A stretch of DNA of 64,000 bases from Luzula sylvatica. Its lineage: Eukaryota; Streptophyta; Magnoliopsida; Poales; Juncaceae. Positions 1 to 12,976 of the stretch are shown here, one piece after another. Made by a program: the position numbers and the translations under genes. The notes beneath the pieces were generated by a model. That model had not been told where the DNA came from. It made no database searches and worked only from the letters and a program-made list of their open reading frames with translations. Numbering within the stretch: position 1 is the stretch's first letter; each line of letters begins with the position of its first letter. The stretch spans positions 8,266,501 through 8,330,500 of the forward strand of contig OX326959.1 in NCBI GenBank assembly GCA_946800325.1, read 5' to 3'.

Positions 1-12
1 TCTGTAGGATGG

Positions 13-54
<42 letters not shown>

Positions 55-290
55 TTTAGTTAGTTAGTTAGTTGTTAGTTGATAGTTAATTAGTTAGTTA
101 GGTAGTTAGTTAATTGGTTAGTTAGGTAGGTATGTAGGTAGTTAGTTAATAAGTATGTAGGAAGGTGGTTAGTTAGTTATTGGGTACGCAGGAAGGTAGT
201 TAATTAGTTAGTTAATTTGTTAGTTAGTTAGTTAATTAATTGGTTAGGTAGGTAGTTTGCTAGTAGTTAGTTAGTTGGTATGTAGGAAGG

Positions 291-324
<34 letters not shown>

Positions 325-431
325 ATTAATAGGTCTGTAGGATGGTAGTTAGTTCGTTAGTTAGTGGGTATGCAGGAAGGTAGTTATTTAGTTAGTTAGA
401 TAGTTAGATAGTTAGTTAGTTAGTTCTCTAG

Positions 432-469
<38 letters not shown>

Positions 470-1036
470 ATTAGTTAGTTAGTTACCTAGTAGTTAGTTA
501 TTTATTTAGTTAGTTACTTAGTTAGTTAGTTAGTTAGTTAGTTGTTAGTTAGTTAGTTAGTTAATTAGATTGTTACTTATTTACTTAGTTAGTGGGTTTG
601 TAGGTAGGTAGTTACTTAATTAGTTAGTTAGGTAGTTAGTTATTTAGTTAGTTAGTTAATAAGTATGTATGAAAGTAGTTAGTTAGTTAGTTAGTATGTT
701 AGTTAGTTAATTAGCTAGTTAGTAAGTTAGCTAGTAGTTAGTTAGTTAATTAGTTAGTTATTTAGTTAGTTAGTTATTTAGTTAGTTAGTTAGTCAGTTT
801 GTTAGTTAGGTAGTTAGTTTGTTTGTTAGTTAGTTTGTTAGTATGTTCGTTTGATTAGTGGGTATGTAGGAAGGTAGGTGTAAGTTAGTTAGTTAGTCAA
901 TTAGTTAGTGAGTGAGTTAGTTAGTTAGTTAGTTAGTTAATATGTATGTAAGAAGGTTGTTAGTTAGTTAGTTAGATAGTTACTAAATTAGCTAGTTATC
1001 TAGTAGTTAGTTAGTTAGTTAGTGAGTTAGTTAGTG

Positions 1037-1069
<33 letters not shown>

Positions 1070-2362
1070 ATAAGTATGTAATAAGGATGTTAGTTAGTTA
1101 GTGGGTTAGTTTGTTAATTAGTTAGTTAGTAAGTTAGCTAGTAGTTAGTTAGTTAGTTAGTTAGTTAATTAGTTTGTTATTTAGTTAGTTAATTAGTTAG
1201 TTAGGAAGTTAACTAGTAAGTTAGCTAGTAGTGAGTTAGTTAATTAGTTAGTTGTTTAGTTAGTTAGTTAGTTAGTTTGTTTGTTTGTTTGTTAATTAGT
1301 TAGTTGTTTAGTTAGTTAGTTAGTTTGTTTGTTTGTTATTTAGTGGGTATCTAGGAAGGTAGTTAGTGAGTTAGTTAGTTAGTTGGTTAGTAAGTTAGTT
1401 AGTTAGTTAGTTAGTTAGTTAGCTAGTAGTCGGTTAGTAAGTTAGTTAGTTTGTTAGTTAGTTAGTTAGTGGGTATGTAGGAAGGTAGTTAGTTAGTTAG
1501 TGGGTACGTAGGAAGGTAGTTAGTTAGTTAGTTAATTAATAAGTTCGTTAGTTATATTGCTAGTTGTTAGTTAGTTAGTTAGTGGGTATGTAGGAAGGTA
1601 GTTAGTTAGTTAGTTAGTTAGTTAGTTAATAAATAGGTATGTTAATTAGTTAGTTAGTTAGTTAGTTAGTTAGCTAGCTAGTAGTTAGTTAGCTAGTTAG
1701 TTAGTTAGTTAGTTAGTTACCTAGTTAGTTAGTTAATATATATGTAAGATGGTAGTTAGTTAGTTAGTTCGATAGTTAGTTAATTCATTAGTTTGTTAGT
1801 TAGTTGGTTGGTTATCTAGTAGTTAGTTAGTTAGATAGTTCACAAGTTAAAGATTTTGTTAGTTAGTCAGTTCGTTTGCTAGCTAGCAAGTTAGTTAGTT
1901 AGTTAGTGGGTAAGTAAGGAGGTAGTTAGTTAGTTAGTTAATAGGTATGTAGGAAGATCGTTAGTTAGTTAGTTAGTGAGTTAGTTAGTTACTTATCTAT
2001 TTATTTAGTTAGCGGGTTTGTAGGAAGGTAGTTAGTTAATTAGTTAGTTACGTAGGTAGGTAGTTAGTTAGTTAATAAGTATGTATGAAGGTAGTTAGTT
2101 AGTTAGTTAGTTAGTTAATTAGTTAGTTAGTAAATTAGCTAGTAGTCAGTTAGTTAGTTAGTTAGTTAGTTAGTTAATTTGTTAGTCAGTTATTTAGTTA
2201 GTTAGTTACTTAGCATGTAGTTAGTTAGTTAGTAAGTCAATTAGTTGGTTAGTTAATAAGTTAGTTAGTTAGTTAGTTGGTTAGTTAGTGGGTTTGTAGC
2301 AAGGTAGTTAGTTAGTTAGTGGGTACGTATGAAGGTAGTTAATTAGTTAGTTAGTTTGTTAA

Positions 2363-2399
<37 letters not shown>

Positions 2400-2599
2400 C
2401 AGTTTGCTTGTAGTAAGTTCGTTAATTAGTTAGTTAGTTAGTTGGTTTGTTCGTTAGTTAGTTAATTAGTTAGTCAGATAGTTAGTTAGTTTGTTCTCTT
2501 GTAGTCAGTTAGTTAGTTTGTTACTTAGTTTGTTAGTTAATTAGTTAGTTAGTTAGTTAGTTAGTTAGCTAGTAGTTAGCTATTCAGTTAGTTAGTTAC

Positions 2600-2645
<46 letters not shown>

Positions 2646-2898
2646 GTTAGTTAGTCAGTTAGTTAATTAGATAGTTAGTTACTTAGTTACGTAGTTAGTG
2701 GGTTTGTAGGAAGGAAGTTACTTAATTAGTTAGTTAGGTAGTTAGTTAGTTAATAAGTACGTATTAAAGTAGTTAGTTAGTTATTTTATTAGTTAGTTAG
2801 TTAATTAGTTAGTTAGTAAATTAGCTAGTAGTTAGTTAGTTAATTTGTTAGTTATTTAGTCAGTTAGTTATTTAGTTAGTTAGTTAGTTAGTCAGTTT

Positions 2899-2930
<32 letters not shown>

Positions 2931-4881
2931 CTTAGCTAGTAGTCGGTTAGTAAGTTAGTTAGTTAGTTTGTTAGTTAGTTAGTGGTATGTAAGAAGGTAG
3001 TTAGTTAGTTAGTGGGTACGTAGGAAGGTAGTTAGTTAGTTAGTTAATTAGTTAGTTAGTTAGTTTATTAATAAGTTAGTTAGTTATTTTGCTAGTAGTT
3101 AGTTAGTTAGTTAGTGGGTATGTAGGAAGGTAGTTAGTTAGTTAATTAATAGGTATGTAGGATGGTAGTTAGTTATTTAGTTAGTCAGTTAGTTATTTAG
3201 TTAGTTAGCAAGTAGTTAGTAAGTTAGTTAGTTAGTTAGTTACTTACTTAGTTAGTTAATTAGTTAGTTAGTTAATTTGTCAGTTATTTAGTTATTTAGT
3301 TTGATACCGTGTAGTTAGTTAGTCTGTTAGTCAATTGGTTGGTTAGTTAATTAGTTAGTTAGGTAGTTAGTTAGTTAGTTAGCTTGTAGTAACTTAGTTA
3401 GTTAGTTAGTTAGCTAGTTAGTTGGTTTGTTCGTTAGTTAGTGGGTATGTAGAAAGGTAGTTGTTAGTTAGTTAGTTAATTAGTTAGTTAGTTAGTTAGT
3501 AGTTAGTTAGTTAGTTAGTTAATTAGTTAGTTACTCAGTTCGTTCGTTAGTTAGTTAATATGTATGTAAGAAGGTAGTTATTTAGTTAGTTTGATAGTTA
3601 GTTATTTAGATAGTTCGTTATCTAGTAGTTAGTTAGTTAGTTCGATAGTTAGTTAATTAGTTAGTTAGTAAGTTAGCTAGTAATTAGTTAGTTAGTTAGT
3701 TCGTTAATTAGTTAGTTATTTAGTTAGTTAATTAGTTAGTTAGTTAGTTAGTTAGTTAGTTGGTAAGTAAGCCAGTAAGTTAGCTAGTAGTTAGTTAGTT
3801 AATTAGTTAGTTAGTTGTTTAGTTAGTTAGTTCGTTTGTTAGTTAATTAGTTAGTTAGTTAATTAGTTAGTTAGTCAGTTAGTTGGTTAGTTAGTTATTT
3901 AGTGGGTATCTAGGAAGGTATGTAGTTAGTTAGTTAGTTAGTTGGTCAGTTAGTTAGTAAATTAGTTAATTTGTTAGTTAGTTTGTCAGTTTGTTAGTTA
4001 GTTAGTTAATAAGTATGTAAGAATGTAGTTAGTTATTTAGTTAGTTAGTTAGTTATCAAGTTAGTTAGTTATCAAGTTAGTTAGTTATCTAGTAGTTAGT
4101 TAGTTAGTTAGTTAGTTAATTAGTTAGTTAGATAGTTAGTTAGTTAGTTAGTTAGATAGTAAATTAGTTAGTGAGTTAGTTACTTAGTTAGTGGGTTTGT
4201 AGGAAGGTAGTTAGATAATTAGTTAGTTAGGTAGTTAGTTAGGTAGTTAGTTAATAAGTATGAAGGAAAGTTGTAAGTTTGTTAGTTAGTTAGTTTGTTA
4301 ATTAGTTAGTTAGTAAGTTAGCTAGTAGTTAGTTAGTTAGTTAGTTAGTTAATTAGTTAGTTATTTAGTTTGTTACATAGTTAGTGGGTATGTAGGAAGG
4401 TAGCTAGTAAGTTAGTTAGGTAGTTAGTTAATTAGATGGTTAGTTAGTTAAATAGGAGTTAGTTAGTTAGTTATTTAGTTAGTTAGCTAGTAGTTAGTCA
4501 GTTAGTAAGTTAGTTGGTTAATTTGTTAGTTAGTTAATATGTATGTAACATGTTAGTCAAAGTTAGTTCGTTCGTTAGTTAATTAGTTAGTTAGTTAGTT
4601 AGTTAGTTAGTTGGTTATATAGTAGTTAGTTCGTTAGATAGTTCACAAGTTAGTTATTTAGTTAGTTAGACAGTTAGTTAGCTAGTTAGTTAGTTAGTTA
4701 GTTAGTTAGTGGGTATGTAAGGAGGTAGTTTGTTAGTTAGTTAATAGGTATGTAGGAAGATCGTTTGTTAGTTAGTTAGTTAGTAATTATTTAGTTAGTT
4801 AGTGGGTTTGCAGGAAGGTAGTTAGTTAATTAGCTAGTTAGGTAGGTATGTAGATAGTTAGTTAATAAGTATGTATGAAGG

Positions 4882-4915
<34 letters not shown>

Positions 4916-5007
4916 ATTAGTTAGCTAGTATGTTAGTTAGTTAGTTAATGGGTATGTAGGAAGGTAGTTAGTTTGTTAGTTAGTTAATTAATAGATTTGT
5001 AGGATGG

Positions 5008-5049
<42 letters not shown>

Positions 5050-5422
5050 TTTAGTTAGTTAGTTAGTTGTTAGTTGATAGTTAATTAGTTAGTTAGGTAG
5101 TTAGTTAATTGGTTAGTTAGGTAGGTATGTAGGTAGTTAGTTAATAAGTATGTAGGAAGGTGGTTAGTTAGTTGTTGGGTACGCAGGAAGGTAGTTAATT
5201 AGTTTGTTAATTTGTTAGTTAGTTAGTTAATTAATTGGTTAGGTAGGTAGTTTATTAGTAGTTAGTTAGTTGGTATGTAGGAAGGTAGGTAGTTAGTTAG
5301 TTAGTTAGTTAGTTAATTAATAGGTCTGTAGGATGGTAGTTAGTTCGTTAGTTAGTGGGTATGCAGGAAGGTAGTTATTTAGTTAGTTAGATAGTTAGAT
5401 AGTTAGTTAGTTAGTTCTCTAG

Positions 5423-5460
<38 letters not shown>

Positions 5461-6434
5461 ATTAGTTAGTTAGTTACCTAGTAGTTAGTTATTTATTTAG
5501 TTAGTTACTTAGTTAGTTAGTTAGTTAGTTAGTTGTTAGTTAGTTAGTTAGTTAATTAGATTGTTACTTAGTTACTTAGTTAGTGGGTTTGTAGGTAGGT
5601 ATTTACTTAATTAATTAGTTAGGTAGTTAGTTATTTAGTTAGTTAGTTAATAAGTATGTATGAAAGTAGTTAGTTAGTTAGTTAGTATGTTAGTTAGTTA
5701 ATTAGCTAATTAGTAAGTTAGCTAGTAGTTAGTTAGTTAATTAGTTAGTTATTTAGTTAGTTAGTTATTTAGTTAGTTAGTTAGTCAGTTTGTTAGTTAG
5801 GTAGTTAGTTTGTTAGTTAGTTAGTTTGTTAGTATGTTCGTTTGATTAGTGGGTATGTAGGAAGGTAGGTGTAAGTTAGTTAGTTAGTCAATTAGTTAGT
5901 GAGTTAGTTAGTTAGTTAGTTAGTTAATATGTATGTAAGAAGGTTGTTAGTTAGTTAGTTAGATAGTTACTAAATTAGCTAGTTATCTAGTAGTTAGTTA
6001 GTTAGTTAGTGAGTTAGTTAGTGAGTTAGTTAGTTAGTTAGTTAGTTAGTTAATAAGTATGTAATAAGGTTGTTAGTTAGTTAGTGGGTTAGTTTGTTAA
6101 TTAGTTAGTTAGTAAGTTAGCTAGTAGTTAGTTAGTTAGTTAGTTAGTTAGTTAATTAGTTTGTTATTTAGTTAGTTAATTAGTTAGTTAGGAAGTTAAC
6201 TAGTAAGTTATCTAGTAGTGAGTTAGTTAATTAGTTAGTTGTTTAGTTAGTTAGTTAGTTAGTTTGTTTGTTTGTTTGTTAATTAGTCAGTTAGTTAATT
6301 AGTTAGTTGTTTAGTTAGTTAGTTAGTTTGTTTGTTATTTAGTGGGTATCTAGGAAGGTAGTTAGTGAGTTAGTTAGTTAGTTGGTTAGTAAGTTAGTTA
6401 GTTAGTTAGTTAGTTAGCTAGTAGTCGGTTAGTA

Positions 6435-6469
<35 letters not shown>

Positions 6470-6636
6470 GGGTATGTAGGAAGGTAGTTAGTTAGTTAGT
6501 GGGTACGTAGGAAGGTAGTTAGTTAGTTAGTTAATTAATAAGTTCGTTAGTTATTTTGCTAGTTGTTAGTTAGTTAGTTAGTGGGTATGTAGGAAGGTAG
6601 TTAGTTAGTTAGTTAGTTAATAAATAGGTATGTTAA

Positions 6637-6672
<36 letters not shown>

Positions 6673-7408
6673 CTAGCTAGTAGTTAGTTAGCTAGTTAGT
6701 TAGTTAGTTAGTTAGTTACCTAGTTAGTTAGTTAATATATATGTAAGATGGTAGTTAGTTAGTTAGTTACCTAGTTAGTTAGTTAATATATATGTAAGAT
6801 GGTAGTTAGTTAGTTAGTTCGATAGTTAGTTAATTCGTTAGTTAGTTAGTTGGTTGGTTATCTAGTAGTTAGTTAGTTAGATAGTTCACAAGTTAAAGAT
6901 TTTGTTAGTTAGTCAGTTCGTTAGCTAGCTAGCAAGTTAGTTAGTTAGTTAGTGGGTAAGTAAGGAGGTAGTTAGTTAGTTAGTTAATAGGTATGTAGGA
7001 AGATCGTTAGTTAGTTAGTTAGTGAGTTAGTTAGTTACTTATCTATTTATTTAGTTAGCGGGTTTGTAGGAAGGTAGTTAGTTAATTAGTTAGTTACGTA
7101 GGTAGGTAGTTAGTTAGTTAATAAGTATGTATGAAGGTAGTTAGTTAGTTAGTTAGTTAGTTAATTAGTTAGTTAGTAAATTAGCTAGTAGTCAGTTAGT
7201 TAGTTAGTTAGTTAGTTAATTTGTTAGTCAGTTATTTAGTTAGTTAGTTACTTAGCATGTAGTTAGTTAGTTAGTAAGTCAATTAGTTGGTTAGTTAATA
7301 AGTTAGTTAGTTAGTTAGTTGGTTAGTTAGTGGGTTTGTAGCAAGGTAGTTAGTTAGTTAGTGGGTACGTATGAAGGTAGTTAATTAGTTAGTTAGTTTG
7401 TTAATTAA

Positions 7409-7453
<45 letters not shown>

Positions 7454-7655
7454 CAGTCAGTTTGCTTGTAGTAAGTTCGTTAGTTAGTTAGTTAGTTAGT
7501 TGGTTTGTTCGTTAGTTAGTTAATTAGTTAGTCAGATAATTAGTTAGTTTGTTATCTTGTAGTCAGTTAGTTAGTTTGTTACTTAGTTAGTTAGTTAATT
7601 AGTTAGTTAGTTAGTTAGTTAGTTAGCTAGTAGTTAGCTATTCAGTTAGCTATTC

Positions 7656-7711
<56 letters not shown>

Positions 7712-7732
7712 GTTAGTTAGTTAATTAGTTAG
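1..7732 (+). repeat. TTAG satellite array, segment 1
   Basis: Degenerate (TTAG)n with point changes and 1-2 base slips. It is interrupted every 50-200 bases by recurring words such as GGGTATGTAGGAAGGTAG, AATAAGTATGTATGAAGG and TTAGCTAGTAG. C is rare on this strand. Nothing coding is present, because the 4-base period puts TAG (or TAA on the other strand) in every frame. The segment is about one and a half copies of a 5-kb higher-order block and stops where a CACTA-type fragment begins. No gene or RNA is visible. Confidence 0.97.
4996..7720 (+). repeat. Second copy of a 5-kb higher-order block
   Basis: This stretch repeats positions 1 to about 2650. Diagnostic words recur in the same order: TGTAGGATGG (1 and 4996), TGCAGGAAGG (371 and 5362), TTCACAAGTTAAAGATTTTG (about 1840 and 6887) and AGCTATTCAG (about 2578 and 7636). 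The offset drifts from 4995 to about 5058, so small indels have built up since duplication. One insertion is visible: the ACCTAGTTAGTTAG...ATATATATGTAAG block near 1720 is doubled near 6720-6790. Confidence 0.88.
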
Positions 7733-8481
7733 TTAGTGGCTTTATTTATTTATGTTGTGGGTTAATATTAGGGTTACGAGAAATTGAACAAGTCAATTGT
7801 AACAAATTATCGTCTAAAAAAAATGCATTTAATATCAATTGGGATATATGTCATATTTGCTTTTACTTAGGAATGAAAAGATAATTAGAGGGAAAATCCG
7901 CTCCAACATTCTCATCACATATTAGTTCCCATGAAGACTAAAATGATATATTAATTTCTATCCAAAAATTAATATTTGTCAAATTAATTATGATTAGTAT
8001 TAAATTAATTTATTGGGTTCACGATGTTAGGACAAAATATTGACGACTACATATTGTATCCAAACCAATAGCGACCAAAAACTTATTTTAGAGACGGACT
8101 ACGCCCGTCCCTAAACTATTTTTTGTTAAATTGAATTAAGACTTGTCTAAATTAATTATAATAGTATATATTGTTGTATGACCTTATATACATCACGCAA
8201 GGCATTCCATACAATTTACAAGAATCAACGGCCAACTTTCGTCCCAATTATTTTTCATTTTATAAGTAACCTATTTTGAGACTATTGTTTGTCACAAAAT
8301 GTACGGACTTAAAATCTTAATCTTCTTTTGTGACAACTGTAGTGCCAAAACAATATCTTTGTCCCAAGAAATATAACTATTTTGGGACAAAACAAAATGT
8401 GCTCCTAATAACCAACATACAGAGACTAAATATACTTAGTCGCTAGTATTTTCGAAGCTAATGAGACTTTTTGTAGTAGTG
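7733..8481. mobile_element. CACTA-type (EnSpm) transposon end, truncated
   Basis: This non-satellite, AT-rich island is about 750 bp. Its right edge, read on the minus strand, begins CACTACTACAAAAAGTCTC, which matches the terminal inverted repeat style of plant CACTA elements. Inward lie subterminal motifs typical of that class: GAGACGG...CCGTCCCTAAA near 8092-8122, TTTGTGACAA near 8326 and TTTGGGACAAAA near 8383. The left edge has no matching CACTA terminus, so one end is missing. There is no transposase ORF. It is either a non-autonomous copy or a remnant of one arm. The satellite resumes at once at 8482. Confidence 0.7.
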
Positions 8482-8696
8482 TAAGGAGGTAGTTAGTTCG
8501 TTAGTTAATAGGTATGTAGGAAGATCGTTTGTCAGTTAGTGAGTTATTTATTTAGTAAGTTAATTAGTGGGTTTGTAGGAAGGCAGTTAGTTAATTAGTT
8601 AGTTAGGTAGGTAAGTAGTTAGTTAGTTAATAAGTATGTATGAAGGTAGTCAGTTAGTTAGTTAGTTAGTTAGTTAATAAGTAAGTTAGCTAGTAC

Positions 8697-8731
<35 letters not shown>

Positions 8732-8751
8732 ATAAGTAAGTTAGCTAGTAA

Positions 8752-8786
<35 letters not shown>

Positions 8787-9301
8787 TTTAGTTAGTTAGT
8801 TTGTAAGCGTGTAGTCAGTTTATTAGTTAGTCAATTGGTTGGTTAGTTAATTAGTTAGTTAATTAGTCAGTAAGTTCATTAATTAGTTCATTAGTTAGTT
8901 AGTTAGTTAGCTTGTAGTTAGTTAGTTAGTTAATTAGTTAGTTAGTTGGTTTGTTCGTTAGTTAGTGGGTATGTAGGAAGGTAGCTGTTAGTTAGTTAGT
9001 TAGTTAGTTAGTTAATTAGTTAGTTAGTTAGCTAGTAGTTAGTTAGTTTGATAGTTAGTTAGTTAGTTAGTTAATTTGTTAGTTAGTTAGATAATATGTA
9101 TGTAAGAAGGTAATTATTTAGTTAGTTAGATAATTAGTTATTTAGTTAGCTAGTTATCTAGTGAGTTAGTTAATTAGTTACTTGTTTAGTTAGTTAGTTA
9201 GTTAGTTAGTTTGTTTGTTAGTTAATTAGTTAGTTAGTTAGTTAATTAGTTAGGTAGTTAGTTAGTTAGTTAGTTAGTTATTTAGTGGGTATCTAGGAAG
9301 G

Positions 9302-9333
<32 letters not shown>

Positions 9334-9956
9334 CAGTTAGTTGGTTAGTTAGTTAGTTAGTTAGTTAGTTAGCTTGTAGTCGGTTATTAAGTTAGTTAGT
9401 TAGTTAGTTAGTTGGTTAGTTAGTTAGTTTGTGGGTATGTAGGAAGGTAGTTAGTTAGTGGGTACGTAGGAAGGTAGTTAGTTAGTTAGTTAGTTAATTA
9501 GATAGTTAGTTAGTTAATTAATTAGTTAGTTAGTTAGTTTGCTAGTTAGTTAGTTAGTTAGTTAGTGGGTATGTAGGAAGGTGGTTAGTTAGTTAGTTAG
9601 TTAGTTAATTTATAGGTATGTAGGATGGTAGCTAGTCAGTTCGATAGTTAGTTAGTTATTTAGTTAGTTAGCTAGTAGTTAGTTAGTTAGTAAGTTAGTC
9701 AGTTAGTTAGTTAATTAGTTAGTTCGTTAATTAGTCAGTTATTTAGTTATTTAATTAGTTAGCGTGTAGTCACTTAGTTAGTTAGTCGATTAGTTGGTTA
9801 GTTAATTAGTTAGTTAGTTAGTTTGTTGGTTAGTTAGTGGGTATGTAGGAAGGTAGTTAGTTAGTTAGTGGGTATGTATGAAGGTAGTTAATTTGTTAGT
9901 TAATTAGTTTGTTTGTTTGTTAATTAATTAGTTAGTTAGTTACTTAGCTTATAGTA

Positions 9957-9993
<37 letters not shown>

Positions 9994-10128
9994 ATTAGTT
10001 AGTTACTTAGCTAGTTGATAGTTAGTTAGTTAGTTAGTTAATTAGTTAGTTAGTTAGTCAGTTGGTTAGTTAGTTAGTTAATATGTATGTAGGAAAGTAG
10101 TTATTTAGTTACTTCGTTATCTAGTAGC

Positions 10129-10161
<33 letters not shown>

Positions 10162-10505
10162 GATTAGTTAGTTAGTAGTTAGTTAGTTATTTAGTTAGTT
10201 ACTTACTTAGTCCGTAAATTGTTAGTTAGTTAGTTAGTTAGTTAGTTAATTAGTTAGTTAGTGAGTCAGTTACTTAGTTAGTGGGTTTGTAGGAAGGTAG
10301 TTAGTTAATTAGTTAGTTAGGTAGTCCGTTAGGTAGTTAGTTAATTAGTATGTATGCAAGTTGTAAGTTAGTTAGTTAGTTTGTTTGTTAATTAGTTAGT
10401 TAGTAAGTTAGCTAGTAATTAGTTAGTTAGTTAGTTAATTAGTTAGTTATTTAGTTAGTTAGTTAGTTTGTTTCTTTGAGTTAATTAGATAGTTAGTCAA
10501 GTTAA

Positions 10506-10536
<31 letters not shown>

Positions 10537-10923
10537 TTTTGTGGGTATCTAGGAAGGTAGGTAGTCAGTTAGTTAGTTATTTAGTTAGTTAGTTAGTCAG
10601 TCACTTGATTAGTTAGTTAGTTAGTTAGCTAGTAGTTGGTCAGTAAGTTGGTTAGTTAGTTAGTTAGTCAATTAGTTAGTTAGTGGGTACGTAGGAAGGT
10701 AGTTAGTTAGTTAGTTAATTAGTTAGTTAGTGGGTACGTAGGAAGGTAGTTAGTTAGTTAGTTAATTACTTTGATAGTTAGTTAGCTGGTATTTAGTTAG
10801 TTTGTTAGTTAGTTTGTTTGTTAATTAGTTAGTCAATTAGTAAGTTAGTTAGTTAATATGTATGTAAGAAGGTAGTTATTTAGTTAGTTAGATAGTTAGA
10901 TAGTTAGTTAGTTAGTTCTCTAG

Positions 10924-10955
<32 letters not shown>

Positions 10956-11013
10956 AAGTTAGTTAGTTCGTTAGTTAATTAGTTAGTTAGTTAGTTAGCT
11001 AGTAGTTAGTTAT

Positions 11014-11044
<31 letters not shown>

Positions 11045-11408
11045 ATTAGTTAGTTAAATAGTTAGTTAGTTAGTTAGTTACTTAGTTAGTGGGTTTGTAG
11101 GAAGGTGGTTACATAGATAGTTAGTTAGGTAGTTAGTTAGTCAGTTAGTTAATAAGTATGTATGAAAGTAGTTAGTTAGTTAGTTAGTTAATTAGTTAGA
11201 TAAATAGTTAGGTAGTTAATTAGTTAGTTAGTATGTTAGCTAGTAGTTAGTTAGTTAATTAGTTAGTTATGTAGTTACTTAGTTAGTCAGTTTGTTTGTT
11301 TGTTAGTTAGTTAGTTAGTTAGTTAGTTAGTAGTTAGCTTGTAGTAAGTTAGTTAGTTAGTTAGTTAGTTACTTGGTTTGTTCATTAGTTACTTCGTTAT
11401 CTAGTAGC

Positions 11409-11450
<42 letters not shown>

Positions 11451-12350
11451 ATTAGTTAGTTAGTTAGTTTGTTAGTTAGTTAATTAGTTAGTTAGTTAGT
11501 CCGTTGGTTAGTTAGTTAGTTAATATGTATGTAAGAAGGTAGTTATTTAGTTAGTTTTATAGTTAGTTATTTAGTTAGTTCGTTATCTAGTAGTTAGTTA
11601 GTTAGTTAGTTAGTCAGTTAGTTAGTTAGTTAATTAGTTAGTTAGTAGTTAGTTAGTTATTTTGTTAGTTACTTAGTCAGTAAGTTGTTAGTTAGTTAGT
11701 TAGTTAATTAGTTAGTTAGTGAGTCAGTTACTAAGTTAATCGGTTTGTAGGAAGGTTGTTAGTTAATTGGTTAGTAAGGTAGTCCGTTAGGTAGTTAGCT
11801 AATAAGTATGTATGAAAGTTGTAAGTTTGTTTGTTTGTTTGTTTGTTTGTTAATTAGTTAGTTAGTGAGTTCGCTAGTAGTTAGTTAGTTAGTTCGTTCG
11901 TTAATTAGTTAGTTATTTAGTTAGTTAATTAGTTAGTTAGTAAGTAAGCTAGTAAGTTAGCTGGTAGTTAGTTAGTTAATTAGTTAGTTGTTTAGTTAGT
12001 TAGTTAGTTAATTCGTTAGTTAATTAGTTAGTTAGTTAGTTACTTAGTTACTTAGTTTGTTATTTAGTTAGTAAGTTTGTTAACGTATAGTCAGTTAGTT
12101 AGTTAGTCAATTAGTTAGTTTGTTTGATAGCTAATAGTATGTTAGTAAGTTAGTTAGTTTGTTAGTCAGTTAGTTTGTTAGTTAGTTAGTGGGAACGTAG
12201 GAAGGTAGATTGTTAGTTAGTTAATTAGTTAGCTGTATAGTCAATTAATAAATTAGTTAGTTAGTTTGCTAGTATTTAGTTAGTTAGTTAGTGGGTATGC
12301 AGGAAGGTAGGTAGTTAGTTAGTTAGTTAGTTAGTTAATAGTATTTAGTT
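8482..12350 (+). repeat. TTAG satellite array, segment 2
   Basis: Same satellite and orientation as the first segment, with no coding potential. Positions 8482 to about 10780 are one of three copies of a 2.4-2.9 kb block also found at about 24039-26500 and 56428-58900. The words GTAAGGAGGTAG, GAAGATCGTTTGTCAG, AGCGTGTAGTCAG and TTTGAGTTAATTAGATAG keep their order. The array turns over in orientation near 12350. Confidence 0.95.
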
Positions 12351-12600
12351 ACTAACTAACTAACTAACGAACTAACTACTAGCTAACTTACTAACTAACT
12401 AATTAACAAACTAACTAACTAACCAACTTACAACTTTCATACACACTTATTAACTAAGTACCTAACTGACTACATAACTAACTAATTAAATAACAACCTT
12501 CCTACAAACCCACTAACTAAGTAACTAACTCACTAACTAATTAAATAACTAACTAACTAACTAACTAACTAACTACTAACTAACTAACTCACTAACTAAT

Positions 12601-12634
<34 letters not shown>

Positions 12635-12698
12635 CTAGATAACTAGCTAATTTACTAACTATCTAACCAACTAACAAACAACCTTCTTACATACATAT

Positions 12699-12745
<47 letters not shown>

Positions 12746-12976
12746 ATAACTAACTAACTAACTACTAGCTAACTAACTGACTTACTAATTGACTAACTAA
12801 CTAACTGATAGCTACCTTCCTACATACCCACTAATCAAACGAACATACTTACTAACAAACTAACTAACTAACTAACTAACTAACAAACTGACTAACTAAC
12901 TAACTAACTAAATAACTAACTGACTAAATAACTAACTAATTAACTGACTAACAACTAGCTAACTTACTAACTAACT

